This document shows positions 1 to 8,601 of a stretch of DNA of 64,000 bases, one piece after another; positions within the stretch are counted from its first letter, which is position 1; each line of letters starts with the position of its first letter. The notes beneath the pieces were generated by a model. It was not told the origin of the DNA and ran no database searches. It saw only the letters and a list, made by a program, of their open reading frames with translations. The position numbers and the translations under genes are program-made. The DNA comes from JAAYDI01 sp052034005 (GTDB lineage Bacteria; Planctomycetota; Planctomycetia; Pirellulales; Pirellulaceae). The stretch spans positions 59,892 to 123,891 of the forward strand of contig JBPOJB010000008.1 of the NCBI GenBank assembly GCA_052034005.1, written 5' to 3'.

Positions 1-502
1 AGAAGAAGGGAACGGTCACCATGTAGGCCGCATCCTGGACCAGCACGCCGACGTACCGATGATCCGGGTGATAATCCCAGGGGCGGTGCGAGATGACAAT
101 GTCGGCCTTCCATTGGCGGATCAGCCGCACGATCGTCTTGCGGTTCTCCAGCGTCGGGAGCAGTTCTCCGTCGTGGAGATCGAGCACTTCAGCCGTCGTC
201 CCCAACACCTTGGCTGCTTCGTGAACCTCGGCCGTGCGGCGCTGGGCCAGCGCACCGCCGGCCATCTGCCAGTGGCCGATGTCGCCGTTGGTGACCGAGA
301 CGAGTTTCACATGATGCCCCTGGCGGGCCCAGAGAATGCCCGTCCCGCCCGCCTTGAACTCCGCGTCATCCGGATGCGCGCCGAAACAGATGATCCGCAG
401 CTTGCCGTCGTCCGGAGGCTCCGCCGACGTCGCGAGCGTGGCCAGCACGAAGCCCAGCACTAGTCCCCCTATCCACCGCGAGATCGCAGTCAACCCGGTC
501 AT
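1..502 (-). CDS. PIG-L family deacetylase (C-terminus off the window)
   Basis: This is the N-terminal part (167 codons visible) of a PIG-L / LmbE-type zinc deacetylase. Members remove acetyl groups from N-acetylglucosamine-type or related substrates. The family metal site is clear: AHPDDAEFKAGGTG stands about 40 residues in, and HRPWDYHPDHR follows near residue 145. The ATG at 502 gives a short hydrophobic N-terminus (GGLVLGFVLATLATSA) that looks like a signal peptide, so the enzyme is probably exported. It lies 81 bp downstream of the COG0523 GTPase gene on the same strand and could be cotranscribed with it. The reading frame is open to the window edge, so the C-terminal third is unseen. The substrate cannot be told from the sequence. 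Confidence 0.88.
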   Translation of the reverse strand, partial: MTGLTAISRWIGGLVLGFVLATLATSAEPPDDGKLRIICFGAHPDDAEFKAGGTGILWARQGHHVKLVSVTNGDIGHWQMAGGALAQRRTAEVHEAAKVLGTTAEVLDLHDGELLPTLENRKTIVRLIRQWKADIVISHRPWDYHPDHRYVGVLVQDAAYMVTVPFF

Positions 503-583
503 GGCATCACCCTCTGGGATTCGACATACAGACAACCGCTCCGAAAGCACACAGTGTACCATGAAAGGCCGCGCGGGCGGCCC

Positions 584-1504
584 TCACATGAGTTTCACCA
601 ACGGAAGCTGGTCCGAGCCCAGCACCGGCGCGAAGACGCGTGTCAGCTCATCCACGGTGACCTTCCAGCCGATGACCGTGATCCCGAACCGGGGGCGCTG
701 TCCCACGAACGGGCATTCGGTCAGCGCATCGAACACGCTCTCCACCAGGACCGGCCCGTCGCCGAAATCGAGGATGCCTTTCAACCGCAGGAGCCGGGCC
801 TGGACCCTCTCGAACGCCCTGCGGAAGGCGTCCCGGTCGGCGGCCCGTCCCAGAATGGAGCAGGCGGCCAGCTCTTCGGGCGGCGCGGTCGTCGGCGGCT
901 CCCGGCAGGGCACGTGCTGCAACGATTGCACGTACTCCCAGCTCACCCGGCCCTGGCTGACACATGTCTGGGCGGCCCGCGGGTTCAGGTCGGACAGCAG
1001 CTCGGCCAGCCGCTGCGTGCCCGGCGGGCCCAGGAGGTCCGTCTTGTTCAGTACCAGGCCGTCGGCGGCCATCACCTGGGCGCGCGGCGCTTTGAAATAG
1101 GGGAGCACTCTCGTGAAGTGCATGTCCACGACGCACAGGTTGGCGCGCACTTGGAACTGATCTGCCGTCTGCGACGCTGTGAACACCGTATGGAAGTCGC
1201 TCGGTTGTGCGACCCCGGTGGCCTCGACAAGCACCACGTCCGGCCGGACCTCGTGCGCGATCTTCTCCAGGGTGCTCGCCAGGTCCTCGGCAAGGCAGGC
1301 GCAGAACAGGCTGCCGCGGCTCAGTTCGAACACGCGCTCGGCGGCCCGATCCAGGATCTGCCCGTCCACGCCGTGCGTGCCGAACTCGTTGACGATCAGC
1401 GCCACCCGCTGCGAGGCGAGCGGCGAATTGGCCAGGAGGTGCCGGACGAGCGTCGTCTTTCCGGCCCCTAAATGGCCGGTGATCACGTAAACAGGGATGG
1501 GCAT
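584..1504 (-). CDS. COG0523 (CobW/YeiR-like) metal-chaperone GTPase
   Basis: A 306-residue G3E P-loop GTPase of the CobW/COG0523 group, which deliver or regulate metals such as Zn or Co. Walker A is GHLGAGKTT at residues 10-18, the switch region is VEATGVAQP near 93-101 and the guanine-specificity motif is NKTD near 155. The metal-binding GCxCC motif usual after Walker A is changed here to FCAC (67-70), leaving two cysteines. I chose the ATG at 1504 because the longer frame upstream overlaps lpd and lacks family sequence; MPIPVYVITG is a typical start. It begins 23 bp after the lpd stop, so it is probably the last gene of the pyruvate dehydrogenase operon. The metal and the client protein are unknown. 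Confidence 0.87.
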   Translation of the reverse strand: MPIPVYVITGHLGAGKTTLVRHLLANSPLASQRVALIVNEFGTHGVDGQILDRAAERVFELSRGSLFCACLAEDLASTLEKIAHEVRPDVVLVEATGVAQPSDFHTVFTASQTADQFQVRANLCVVDMHFTRVLPYFKAPRAQVMAADGLVLNKTDLLGPPGTQRLAELLSDLNPRAAQTCVSQGRVSWEYVQSLQHVPCREPPTTAPPEELAACSILGRAADRDAFRRAFERVQARLLRLKGILDFGDGPVLVESVFDALTECPFVGQRPRFGITVIGWKVTVDELTRVFAPVLGSDQLPLVKLM

Positions 1505-1527
1505 CGGGTCAGCCTGCCTCCACCGCG

Positions 1528-2949
1528 TCACTTCCGCGGCATGTAATGCGCGCTGTGACCGTGATAGACCTCGGCCGATTCCATGACCGTCTCGGACAGC
1601 GTGGGGTGCGCGTGCACAGTCATCTTCAGGTCGGTGATCGTACATCCCATTTCGATGGCCAAAGCGCCTTCCGCGATCAGCTCCCCGGCCCCCACCCCGA
1701 CGATCCCGATGCCGAGTATCAGCTCGTTGTTCGGATCGACGATCATCTTGGTCAGGCCGTCGTTGCGGTCCAGGGACGTGGCGCGCCCCGCCGCCGCCCA
1801 GGGGAACGCGGCGATCTTGAACGGGATGTTGCGGTTGCGGGCCTCGGTCTCCGTCAGGCCGACCCAGGCCAGTTCCGGATCGGTGAACACGACGGCCGGA
1901 ATGCCTTTCGGATCATACGCGGACGGCTTGCCCGCGAGCACTTCCGCGGCCACCCGCCCTTCGTAACTGGCCTTGTGGGCCAGCATCGGTTCACCGGCCA
2001 CGTCCCCGATCGCGAAAATGTGCGGCTCGGCCGTCCGGCGCTGGTGGTCCGTCTTGATGAACCCCTTCTCATCCACTTCGATGGCCGTGTTCTCCAGCCC
2101 GATCTCGCGCGAGTTCGGCCGCCGGCCGACCGAGACCAGGATCTTGTCGAAGACGCGCTCGGGCGCCGCCAGGTCCAGGCCCAGCAGATGGACATGCATG
2201 CCGTCCGCCTGCTGCTCGACCCGCGTGACTTTCGTATCGACCAGCAGGTCATGGAACCGTTTCTTGGCCGCGTTCCAGACCGGCGCGATCAGGTCGGGGT
2301 CCGCCGCGGCGATGATCGACCCGAGCGCCTCGACCACCGTCACTTGCGAGCCGAGCGCCGCATAGACCGTGCCCATCTCCATCCCGATATACCCGCCGCC
2401 GATCACCAGGAGCCGCGGCGGGACTTCCCGCAGTTCCAGCGCGGCGGTCGAGTCCCAGACGTGGGGGCTGGCATGGTCGATAAACGGCAGGCGCGTGGGC
2501 GACGAGCCGGTGGCGATGATCAGGTTCTCGAACTCGATCGTCTCGCGCCCGCCGTCCTGCAGCTCGACTACCAGCGAGTGCGGGGACGCGATGGTGCCGC
2601 GCCCGCGCACGAAGTTCACCTGGCGTTTGCTCTTGAGCACGCCCAGCCCGCCCGTCAACTTGCCGACGACGCCGTTCTTGAAGTTCCGCAACTGGTCCAG
2701 ATCCAGCTGGGGCGGGGCGAAAGTCAGGCCCATCTTCTGGGCATCCGCCGCCTCGTGGATCAGCTTGGCCACGTGCAGCAAGGTCTTGGAGGGAATACAG
2801 CCTTCGAACAGGCAGATCCCGCCCGGGTTGGGCTTGGCGTCGACCAGCGTCACCGCCATGCCCAGGTCGGCCGCCAGGAACGCGGCCGGGTAGCCGCCCG
2901 GCCCGCCGCCGAGCACGAGCAGTTGCGTCTTCGAGTGCTTGTCAGTCAT
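1528..2949 (-). CDS. lpdA: dihydrolipoyl dehydrogenase (E3)
   Basis: FAD-dependent E3 subunit, which reoxidises dihydrolipoamide of the E2 core with NAD+. Of 473 residues, the FAD-binding GGGPGG is at 14-19, the redox-active disulfide is C46/C51 in GGICLFEGCIPSK, the NAD site is VIGGGYIGMEMG, and the C-terminal catalytic histidine lies in AHPTLSE. Length and motifs are those of a complete enzyme. A GTG at 2955 overlaps the E2 stop codon, but GGAGGG lies only 3 bases from it and 9 bases from the ATG at 2949, so I prefer the ATG. It is third in the operon after aceE and the E2 gene. Confidence 0.95.
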   Translation of the reverse strand: MTDKHSKTQLLVLGGGPGGYPAAFLAADLGMAVTLVDAKPNPGGICLFEGCIPSKTLLHVAKLIHEAADAQKMGLTFAPPQLDLDQLRNFKNGVVGKLTGGLGVLKSKRQVNFVRGRGTIASPHSLVVELQDGGRETIEFENLIIATGSSPTRLPFIDHASPHVWDSTAALELREVPPRLLVIGGGYIGMEMGTVYAALGSQVTVVEALGSIIAAADPDLIAPVWNAAKKRFHDLLVDTKVTRVEQQADGMHVHLLGLDLAAPERVFDKILVSVGRRPNSREIGLENTAIEVDEKGFIKTDHQRRTAEPHIFAIGDVAGEPMLAHKASYEGRVAAEVLAGKPSAYDPKGIPAVVFTDPELAWVGLTETEARNRNIPFKIAAFPWAAAGRATSLDRNDGLTKMIVDPNNELILGIGIVGVGAGELIAEGALAIEMGCTITDLKMTVHAHPTLSETVMESAEVYHGHSAHYMPRK

Positions 2950-2954
2950 GGACA

Positions 2955-4280
2955 CTAACCCTCCATGGCGAGTAACAGCGGCTGCTCAGTGGCCTCCACG
3001 ATCCAGCGAAGGAAGCGCGCGCCGCCCGCGCCGTCGACGATCCGATGATCGAACGAGAGGCTCAGCGGCATCATCAAACGCGGCTGTAACTGGCCATCGA
3101 TGTACACGGGTTCCAGGTTACTGCGACCGATGCCCAGTATAGCAACTTCCGGGTCGTTGATGATGGGTGTGAAATGGCCGATCCCGATGCCGCCCAGGTT
3201 GGTGATCGTGAACGTGCCGCCGGTCATTTCTTCCAGCGAGAGTTTGCCGGCCCGGGCTCGCTCGGTGATTTCCGTCAGTTCCACGGACAACTGCGTGACC
3301 GTCTTCTGATCGGCCTGGAGGATCACGGGCACCACCAGCCCGCGGGACGTGTCCGCGGCGACGCCGATGTTGACATACTTCTTGTAGATGATCTCGTTCT
3401 GCGACAGGTCCAGGCTGCAATTGAGCTCCGGGAACTTGCGCAGCGCGGCTGCGACGATCCGGAGCAGCATGGCGGTCACCGTCAGTTTGCCGCCCGCCTT
3501 CTCCACAACCCCCTTGTACTGCTGGCGGAACTGCTCGAGCCCGGTCACGTCGGCCCGGTCGTGGAGCGTGACGTGCGGTGCCTGCCAGCCGCTCTCCATC
3601 TGCAGCGCCGTCTTTCGGCGGACGTTGGACATGGGCTGCCGCTCGACCGCGCCCCACTTGCCGAAGTCGGGCAGCGCCTTGCGGGCCGCCGGCCGCCCGG
3701 CACCGGCCGGCGTGCGACGGCTGAACGACTTCACGTCGTCGATCGAGATCCGGCCTGCCGGCCCCGAGCCGGGCACCTGGCTGATGTCCACCCCGATCTC
3801 GCGCGCGAACTTCCGCACCGACGGGGCCGCCGGCACGGCCCGGTCGCTCGCCGCCGGGGCGACGACGGCCTGGGCGGCGGCGGCCTGGGCGGCGGCGGGC
3901 GCCGGCGCGGGCGTCACGGGCGGCGCGGCCGCAGCTGGTTCCTGAGCCGGCGGCGGCGCCGCGGGCGCGGGCGCCGCATCGGCAGACGCCGCATCGGCGG
4001 GCGCCGCATCGGTGGGCGCAGGGGTCGCGTCCGGGGCAGGTGCGGCTTCCTCGATCTTGGCGATGATGTCCCCGACCGACAGCTGGTCGCCCACGGAGAC
4101 GGCGATCTCGAGGATCCGGCCGCCGATCGGCGCCGGGACATCGGTAACGGCCTTGTCGGTCTCCACTTCCAGGAGGGTCTGTTCCGCCTGGACGTAGTCT
4201 CCGACGGACACGGCGATTGATACGACTTGAGCCGACTCGACGTTCTCGCCCAGGTCAGGCAGCTTGAAGACTACCGCCAT
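2955..4280 (-). CDS. aceF: pyruvate dehydrogenase E2, dihydrolipoamide acetyltransferase
   Basis: 441-residue E2 core subunit that passes acetyl groups from lipoyl-lysine to CoA. One N-terminal lipoyl domain (1-75) has the lipoylated lysine K43 in VETDKAV. A long Ala/Pro linker follows (about 80-155), then an E1/E3-binding domain (VRKFAREIGVD through GPAGRISIDDV, about 160-195) and the acetyltransferase domain (from about 225), which ends with the catalytic SFDHRIVDGAGG. Only one lipoyl domain is present; the Escherichia coli enzyme has three. The start has AGGGA 8 bases upstream. The 20-bp gap to aceE and close contact with lpd mark one operon. Confidence 0.94.
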   Translation of the reverse strand: MAVVFKLPDLGENVESAQVVSIAVSVGDYVQAEQTLLEVETDKAVTDVPAPIGGRILEIAVSVGDQLSVGDIIAKIEEAAPAPDATPAPTDAAPADAASADAAPAPAAPPPAQEPAAAAPPVTPAPAPAAAQAAAAQAVVAPAASDRAVPAAPSVRKFAREIGVDISQVPGSGPAGRISIDDVKSFSRRTPAGAGRPAARKALPDFGKWGAVERQPMSNVRRKTALQMESGWQAPHVTLHDRADVTGLEQFRQQYKGVVEKAGGKLTVTAMLLRIVAAALRKFPELNCSLDLSQNEIIYKKYVNIGVAADTSRGLVVPVILQADQKTVTQLSVELTEITERARAGKLSLEEMTGGTFTITNLGGIGIGHFTPIINDPEVAILGIGRSNLEPVYIDGQLQPRLMMPLSLSFDHRIVDGAGGARFLRWIVEATEQPLLLAMEG

Positions 4281-4300
4281 TGTTCACTTCCCTCGCTCTC

Positions 4301-7024
4301 TCACACGCACCACGGATTGATCTTGTCAGGGTTGATTTGGAGCTGTTCGATTGCCTTGCCGGGCAGGTCGGCCGGCACCTGGTTGCGCCGCGCCATGGCG
4401 ACCAGCGTGGCCAGCACAATGTGCTTGGCATCCACCTCGAAGAAATCACGCAGGCGTTCCCGCGTATCGCTGCGTCCCAGCCCGTCGGTTCCCAGGGCGA
4501 CCAGATCCTCGCCGAACCATCGCCCCAGCAGGGCGGGCAGCGCTTTCATGAAGTCGGAGGCGGCCACGACCACGCGTCCGTCGCGCGGCAGGCATTGGTT
4601 GACGTAGGGCACGCGGGGCGGCTCCTGCGGGTGCAGCATGTTGTGCCGTTCGCTGTCGACCGCATCCCGGTGCAGCAGCTTGTAGCTGGTGACCGAATAG
4701 ACGTCGGACGGGATGCTGTAGAGGTCACTGAGCATCCGCTGGGCGGCAAGCACCTCGTTCAGGATCGAGCCGCTGCCCAAGAGGCGTGGCGGCGTATCGC
4801 TTGCCAGCGTCTGACCCTCGCGCGGGCCCGGTCGGAACAGGTACAGCCCCTTGAGGATCCCGTCTTCTACGCCGTCGGGCATGGCGGCCTGGACGTAGTT
4901 CTCGTTGCCCACCGTCAGGTAGTAGAAGACATCTTCCTTCTCGACATACATCCGCCTGAGCCCTTCCCGGACGATCACCGCGATCTCATAGGCGAATGCC
5001 GGATCATATGCCAGCAGGTTCGAGATGGGCAGCGCCAGCAGGTGCGAATGGCCGTCCTGGTGTTGCAGCCCCTCGCCGTTGAGCGTCGTGCGGCCGGCCG
5101 TGCCCCCGACGAGGAACCCGCGGCAGCGCATGTCGGCCGCCGCCCAGATGAGGTCTCCAATGCGCTGGAATCCGAACATCGAATAGTAGATGTAGAACGG
5201 GATCGTGTGGACGTTCTGGTTGACATGCGCGCTGCCCGCCGCGATGTAGGAGCACATCGAGCCCGCTTCCGTGATGCCCTCCTCCAGGATCTGGCCGTCC
5301 CGCGCTTCCTTGTAGTACATGAGCTGGTCGGCATCCACCGGTTCGTACAACTGGCCGACGTGCGAGTAGATGCCGCACTGTCGGAACAGCGCTTCCATGC
5401 CGAACGTGCGGGCCTCGTCCGGCACGATCGGCACGATGTACCGGCCGATCCGTTTGTCTTTGAGCAGTTTGGTCAACACGCGCACGAAGGCCATGGCCGT
5501 GGAAACCGCGCGCTCGCCGCTCCCGGAACGGAACTCGTCCCACAGCTCGTCCTCGGGCGCCGGCGGATCGGGTGCGCGATCGCGGCGTTGCGGGAGATAG
5601 CCGCCCAGCAACCGGCGCCGTTCGTGCAGGTAGGCCATCTCCGGGGTGTCGGCCGCGGGCCGATAGAAGGGCGCCTGCCGCACCTCGTCGTCGCTCAAAG
5701 GGATGCGGAACCGCGCCCGGAAGTGTAACATCTCGTCTTCGTTCAGCTTCTTCTGCTGGTGCGTGATGTTCTTCCCTTCGCCAGCTTCACCCAACCCGTA
5801 ACCCTTGATGGTGCGTGCCAGGATCACGGTGGGCCGGCCGATACACTCGAAAGCCGCTTTGTAGGCCGCGTACACCTTGACCGGGTCGTGGCCGCCCAGG
5901 TTCATCCGCCACAGCTGGTCGTCCGACAGGTGGCGGACCATCAGCGCCAGCTTGGGATCGGCCTCCCAGAAGTGGCGGCGGATGTACGCGCCGCCTTCCA
6001 CGGCGTATTTCTGGTACTCGCCGTCGACCACCTCGCCCATGCGGCGCGCCAACCGCCCGTCGTCGTCCCGCGCCAACAGCTCGTCCCAATCGCTGCCCCA
6101 GAGGACCTTGATCACGTTCCAGCCCGCGCCGCGAAACACGGCTTCCAGCTCCTGCACAATGCTCCCGTTGCCACGTACCGGGCCGTCGAGCCGCTGCAGG
6201 TTGCAGTCGACGACGAAGATCAGGTTGTCCAGCCGTTCGCGGCTGGCCAACGTAATCGCGCCGAGCGACTCCGGCTCGTCCGTCTCGCCGTCGCCCAGGA
6301 ACGCCCACACCTTCTGGCCGTGATAGGGGCGCAGGCCGCGATCGTCCAGGTAGCGGATGAAGCGGGCCTGATAGATCGCCATGATCGGGCCGAGCCCCAT
6401 CGACACCGTCGAGAACTGCCAGAAGTCGGGCATCAACCATGGGTGCGGATAGGACGTGATGCCGCCCGCCGGCGCCAGGTCCTGGCGGAAGTGGTGCAAC
6501 TGCTCCTCGCTGAGCCGCCCTTCGAGGAATGCGCGCGAGTAGATCCCCGGCGAGGAATGCCCCTGGAAAAACACCAGGTCGCCGCCGCACGGATGATCCG
6601 GACCACGGAAGAAGTGATTGAAGCCGACTTCGTACAGAGTCGCACACGACGCATAGGACGAAATGTGGCCGCCAATCCCTTTGTGCTCCCGGTTCGCCTT
6701 GACGACCATCGCCATGGCGTTCCAACGAATGATGCTCTTGATCCGGCGCTCTAATTCCCGGTTGCCCGGATAGGGCGGCTCGCGATCCGCCAGGATCGTG
6801 TTCACATACGGCGTCCGGCTGGTCATCGGCAGCGCCACGCCCCGCTTCTGCGCGTGGATCTGCAGTTCGTGCAGGATCTCCCGCACCCGCTGATGGCCGC
6901 GACTGTGCAGCAGATCTTCCAACGACTCCAACCAGTCCCGCGTCTCCGCCGCGTCCAACGCGCGCGCCTCCGGGTTGAGCTGCTCCAACACGGCCGCTTT
7001 CTGTTCTAACGTCTCAGGTCCCAT
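4301..7024 (-). CDS. aceE: pyruvate dehydrogenase E1, homodimeric AceE type
   Basis: Thiamine-diphosphate E1 that decarboxylates pyruvate and transfers the acetyl unit to E2. The 907-residue length is close to that of the single-chain AceE of enterobacteria (about 890), not of the two-chain E1 alpha/beta. The ThDP/Mg motif begins GDGETDEPES and ends in VVDCNLQ. The ATG at 7024 (MGPETLEQKAAV) is chosen over an upstream in-frame TTG at 7096 because AAGG lies just before it and family similarity begins there. It is first in the aceE-aceF-lpdA-COG0523 operon, behind a leader of about 240 bases with an extended -10 promoter candidate. Confidence 0.95.
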   Translation of the reverse strand: MGPETLEQKAAVLEQLNPEARALDAAETRDWLESLEDLLHSRGHQRVREILHELQIHAQKRGVALPMTSRTPYVNTILADREPPYPGNRELERRIKSIIRWNAMAMVVKANREHKGIGGHISSYASCATLYEVGFNHFFRGPDHPCGGDLVFFQGHSSPGIYSRAFLEGRLSEEQLHHFRQDLAPAGGITSYPHPWLMPDFWQFSTVSMGLGPIMAIYQARFIRYLDDRGLRPYHGQKVWAFLGDGETDEPESLGAITLASRERLDNLIFVVDCNLQRLDGPVRGNGSIVQELEAVFRGAGWNVIKVLWGSDWDELLARDDDGRLARRMGEVVDGEYQKYAVEGGAYIRRHFWEADPKLALMVRHLSDDQLWRMNLGGHDPVKVYAAYKAAFECIGRPTVILARTIKGYGLGEAGEGKNITHQQKKLNEDEMLHFRARFRIPLSDDEVRQAPFYRPAADTPEMAYLHERRRLLGGYLPQRRDRAPDPPAPEDELWDEFRSGSGERAVSTAMAFVRVLTKLLKDKRIGRYIVPIVPDEARTFGMEALFRQCGIYSHVGQLYEPVDADQLMYYKEARDGQILEEGITEAGSMCSYIAAGSAHVNQNVHTIPFYIYYSMFGFQRIGDLIWAAADMRCRGFLVGGTAGRTTLNGEGLQHQDGHSHLLALPISNLLAYDPAFAYEIAVIVREGLRRMYVEKEDVFYYLTVGNENYVQAAMPDGVEDGILKGLYLFRPGPREGQTLASDTPPRLLGSGSILNEVLAAQRMLSDLYSIPSDVYSVTSYKLLHRDAVDSERHNMLHPQEPPRVPYVNQCLPRDGRVVVAASDFMKALPALLGRWFGEDLVALGTDGLGRSDTRERLRDFFEVDAKHIVLATLVAMARRNQVPADLPGKAIEQLQINPDKINPWCV

Positions 7025-7355
7025 GGCACCTTTTCTTCGCAGAGTAGTCGATTCGCCGGCAAACGCGGCCAACCGTCCGATCAGTCTCTCCCTCAATCCA
7101 ATCTATCGTCTCGCCCGCAATGTCACGCCAGTTTACCCAGCTTCCTTGCGCATCCGGAAGAACTGGCAGCCCGGCCATTGCGCCGGCAGGTCAACGGCGG
7201 CGAGAGCCCAGACCGGTCCTGCCGACTATGCCGAAGATGCGCGGTGGCCGCACGGGGCGCCGGCGAAATTATACCACACACGTGTCCGTTTCGCCCGCTG
7301 ACATTCTAGTGTCGTGCCAAGTCGCCCGATGCGCTGCGGCAGGCGGCGTGACCGA
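7025..7355. other. intergenic leader of the pyruvate dehydrogenase operon
   Basis: These 331 bases hold no convincing gene. The stretch carries the promoter candidate at 7268-7276 on the minus strand and then about 240 bases of presumed 5' leader before aceE. I see no clear riboswitch fold or terminator. An ACACGTGT palindrome at 7278-7285 lies just upstream of the -10 element and could be a regulator site, though eight bases is weak evidence. Confidence 0.5.
7268..7276 (-). promoter_or_regulatory. extended -10 promoter candidate for aceE operon
   Basis: Read on the minus strand this is TGGTATAAT, a perfect TATAAT with the TGn extension that lets sigma-70-type polymerase work without a good -35 box. 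No good -35 stands 17 bases upstream. The start of transcription would be near 7261. Confidence 0.5.
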
Positions 7356-8597
7356 CTAATGCGCCCTCGGACCGTGCACACCGGGTGACGCCATGACGGG
7401 CCATCGGTCGCCGGCCCAGAGCGTGTAGACGCACTTCTCGATGAAGTACAAGTCGCCGCGACACCAGGGCACGTCCAGGTACTGGGCGAGTTCCGCCGCC
7501 GGCCGCCGTTCGACGAGCGCGGCGCCGGCAAACAGGGCCCTGGAGAAGTTCAGTGCGTTCGTGTAATTCTCCCCCCCCAGCAGCCGGTCGCCAAACGCGA
7601 GGTACCAGCCACCATGCGTTTCCCGGAAGGCAGCGAGCCGCCCCTCGGCCAAGCCCTCGGTGTGCACCCTCAGCAGCTCGGCCAGTTCGGGCACCAGGTC
7701 GCAATAACGTGCCAACTTGAAGTTGTGCAGCGCGTTGCTGGCCGATTGAGTCGGTTCGACGAAACGCGGGTTGACCCGTTCCAGGTTCACGCGGAGTTGA
7801 AGCCCCTGCCGCAGCCGTTCGGCCGCCTGCCGCGCGACCCGCGCATCCTGCATGCGGCGGGCCAGCCGCACGCAGCCGATCAAGCCCGCCACGTTCCCAT
7901 TGAGCCGCTGCGCTTCATCCTGGCGGTAGTCGGTGCACGACACGTCGAACCCGAACCCGCTTTCGAGCAGTGGTTCCATGCGCGTGACGATGTGCGGCCA
8001 ATGGGCGGGTAACCGCTCCGCGCAGTCGGCATACTGGCAACAGGCCCAGAACGCATAGACTCCCAGGGTACTCTGTGCCGTGGTCGGCCTGCGGCTGCGC
8101 AAATACTCGGGCACTTGATACCGTTCGCGCAACCGGCCGGCGGACGGATCGAACCCGTCGAGGGCGTAGGGCGGCAGTTCGCCCAGCCGCTCGTCCAGGA
8201 ACGCCTGCACGGCCTGGCGGTCGGCCGGTTCGAGCGCCGGGCAGCTGATCGCCAATGCCAGGAAGAGCTGATCCGGGTGCGCGAACTCGACCTCGAAGCC
8301 GGAGATGCCCAGCGTGTGGTGGAAGGGGCGCAGCGGCCAGCCCTCCAACACCTGGCGGACCTGGCCATGCAACCGCGCTGCGACCCGTTTGCTCTCCGGC
8401 GCATCCGGCCGCGCGCCCCAGTGCGGCACCCACGCGAGGATTCGCTCCACATCGTCCCGCGACAACTCGATCGGCGCGGCCGTCTGGGCTGTGTCGTCGC
8501 CACGCACCACGTTCTGGGCGCGCGCCGGGACCGCCGTGGCGCAGGGCAGGGCTCCGCCGACTGCCAGCAGGACGCCAAACACGGCTGCTCGCCTCAC
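7356..8597 (-). CDS. secreted protein of unknown function
   Basis: 413-residue protein that I do not recognise. It opens with a signal peptide (RRAAVFGVLLAVGGALPCAT, cleavage likely after PARA). The rest is helix-rich, with many Trp, Tyr and Arg residues and no obvious nucleotide or metal motif. One part reads ALHNFKLARYCDLVPELAEL and another GGENYTNALNFSRALFAGA; such repeated helical pairs would suit an alpha/alpha barrel, but this is a guess. The GTG at 8597 is chosen because AGGAG lies 9 bases upstream and the gene then starts 4 bp after the beta-propeller gene; the longer frame runs into that gene. Cotranscription suggests a shared periplasmic role. Confidence 0.75.
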   Translation of the reverse strand: MRRAAVFGVLLAVGGALPCATAVPARAQNVVRGDDTAQTAAPIELSRDDVERILAWVPHWGARPDAPESKRVAARLHGQVRQVLEGWPLRPFHHTLGISGFEVEFAHPDQLFLALAISCPALEPADRQAVQAFLDERLGELPPYALDGFDPSAGRLRERYQVPEYLRSRRPTTAQSTLGVYAFWACCQYADCAERLPAHWPHIVTRMEPLLESGFGFDVSCTDYRQDEAQRLNGNVAGLIGCVRLARRMQDARVARQAAERLRQGLQLRVNLERVNPRFVEPTQSASNALHNFKLARYCDLVPELAELLRVHTEGLAEGRLAAFRETHGGWYLAFGDRLLGGENYTNALNFSRALFAGAALVERRPAAELAQYLDVPWCRGDLYFIEKCVYTLWAGDRWPVMASPGVHGPRAH

Positions 8598-8601
8598 CTT
8601 T

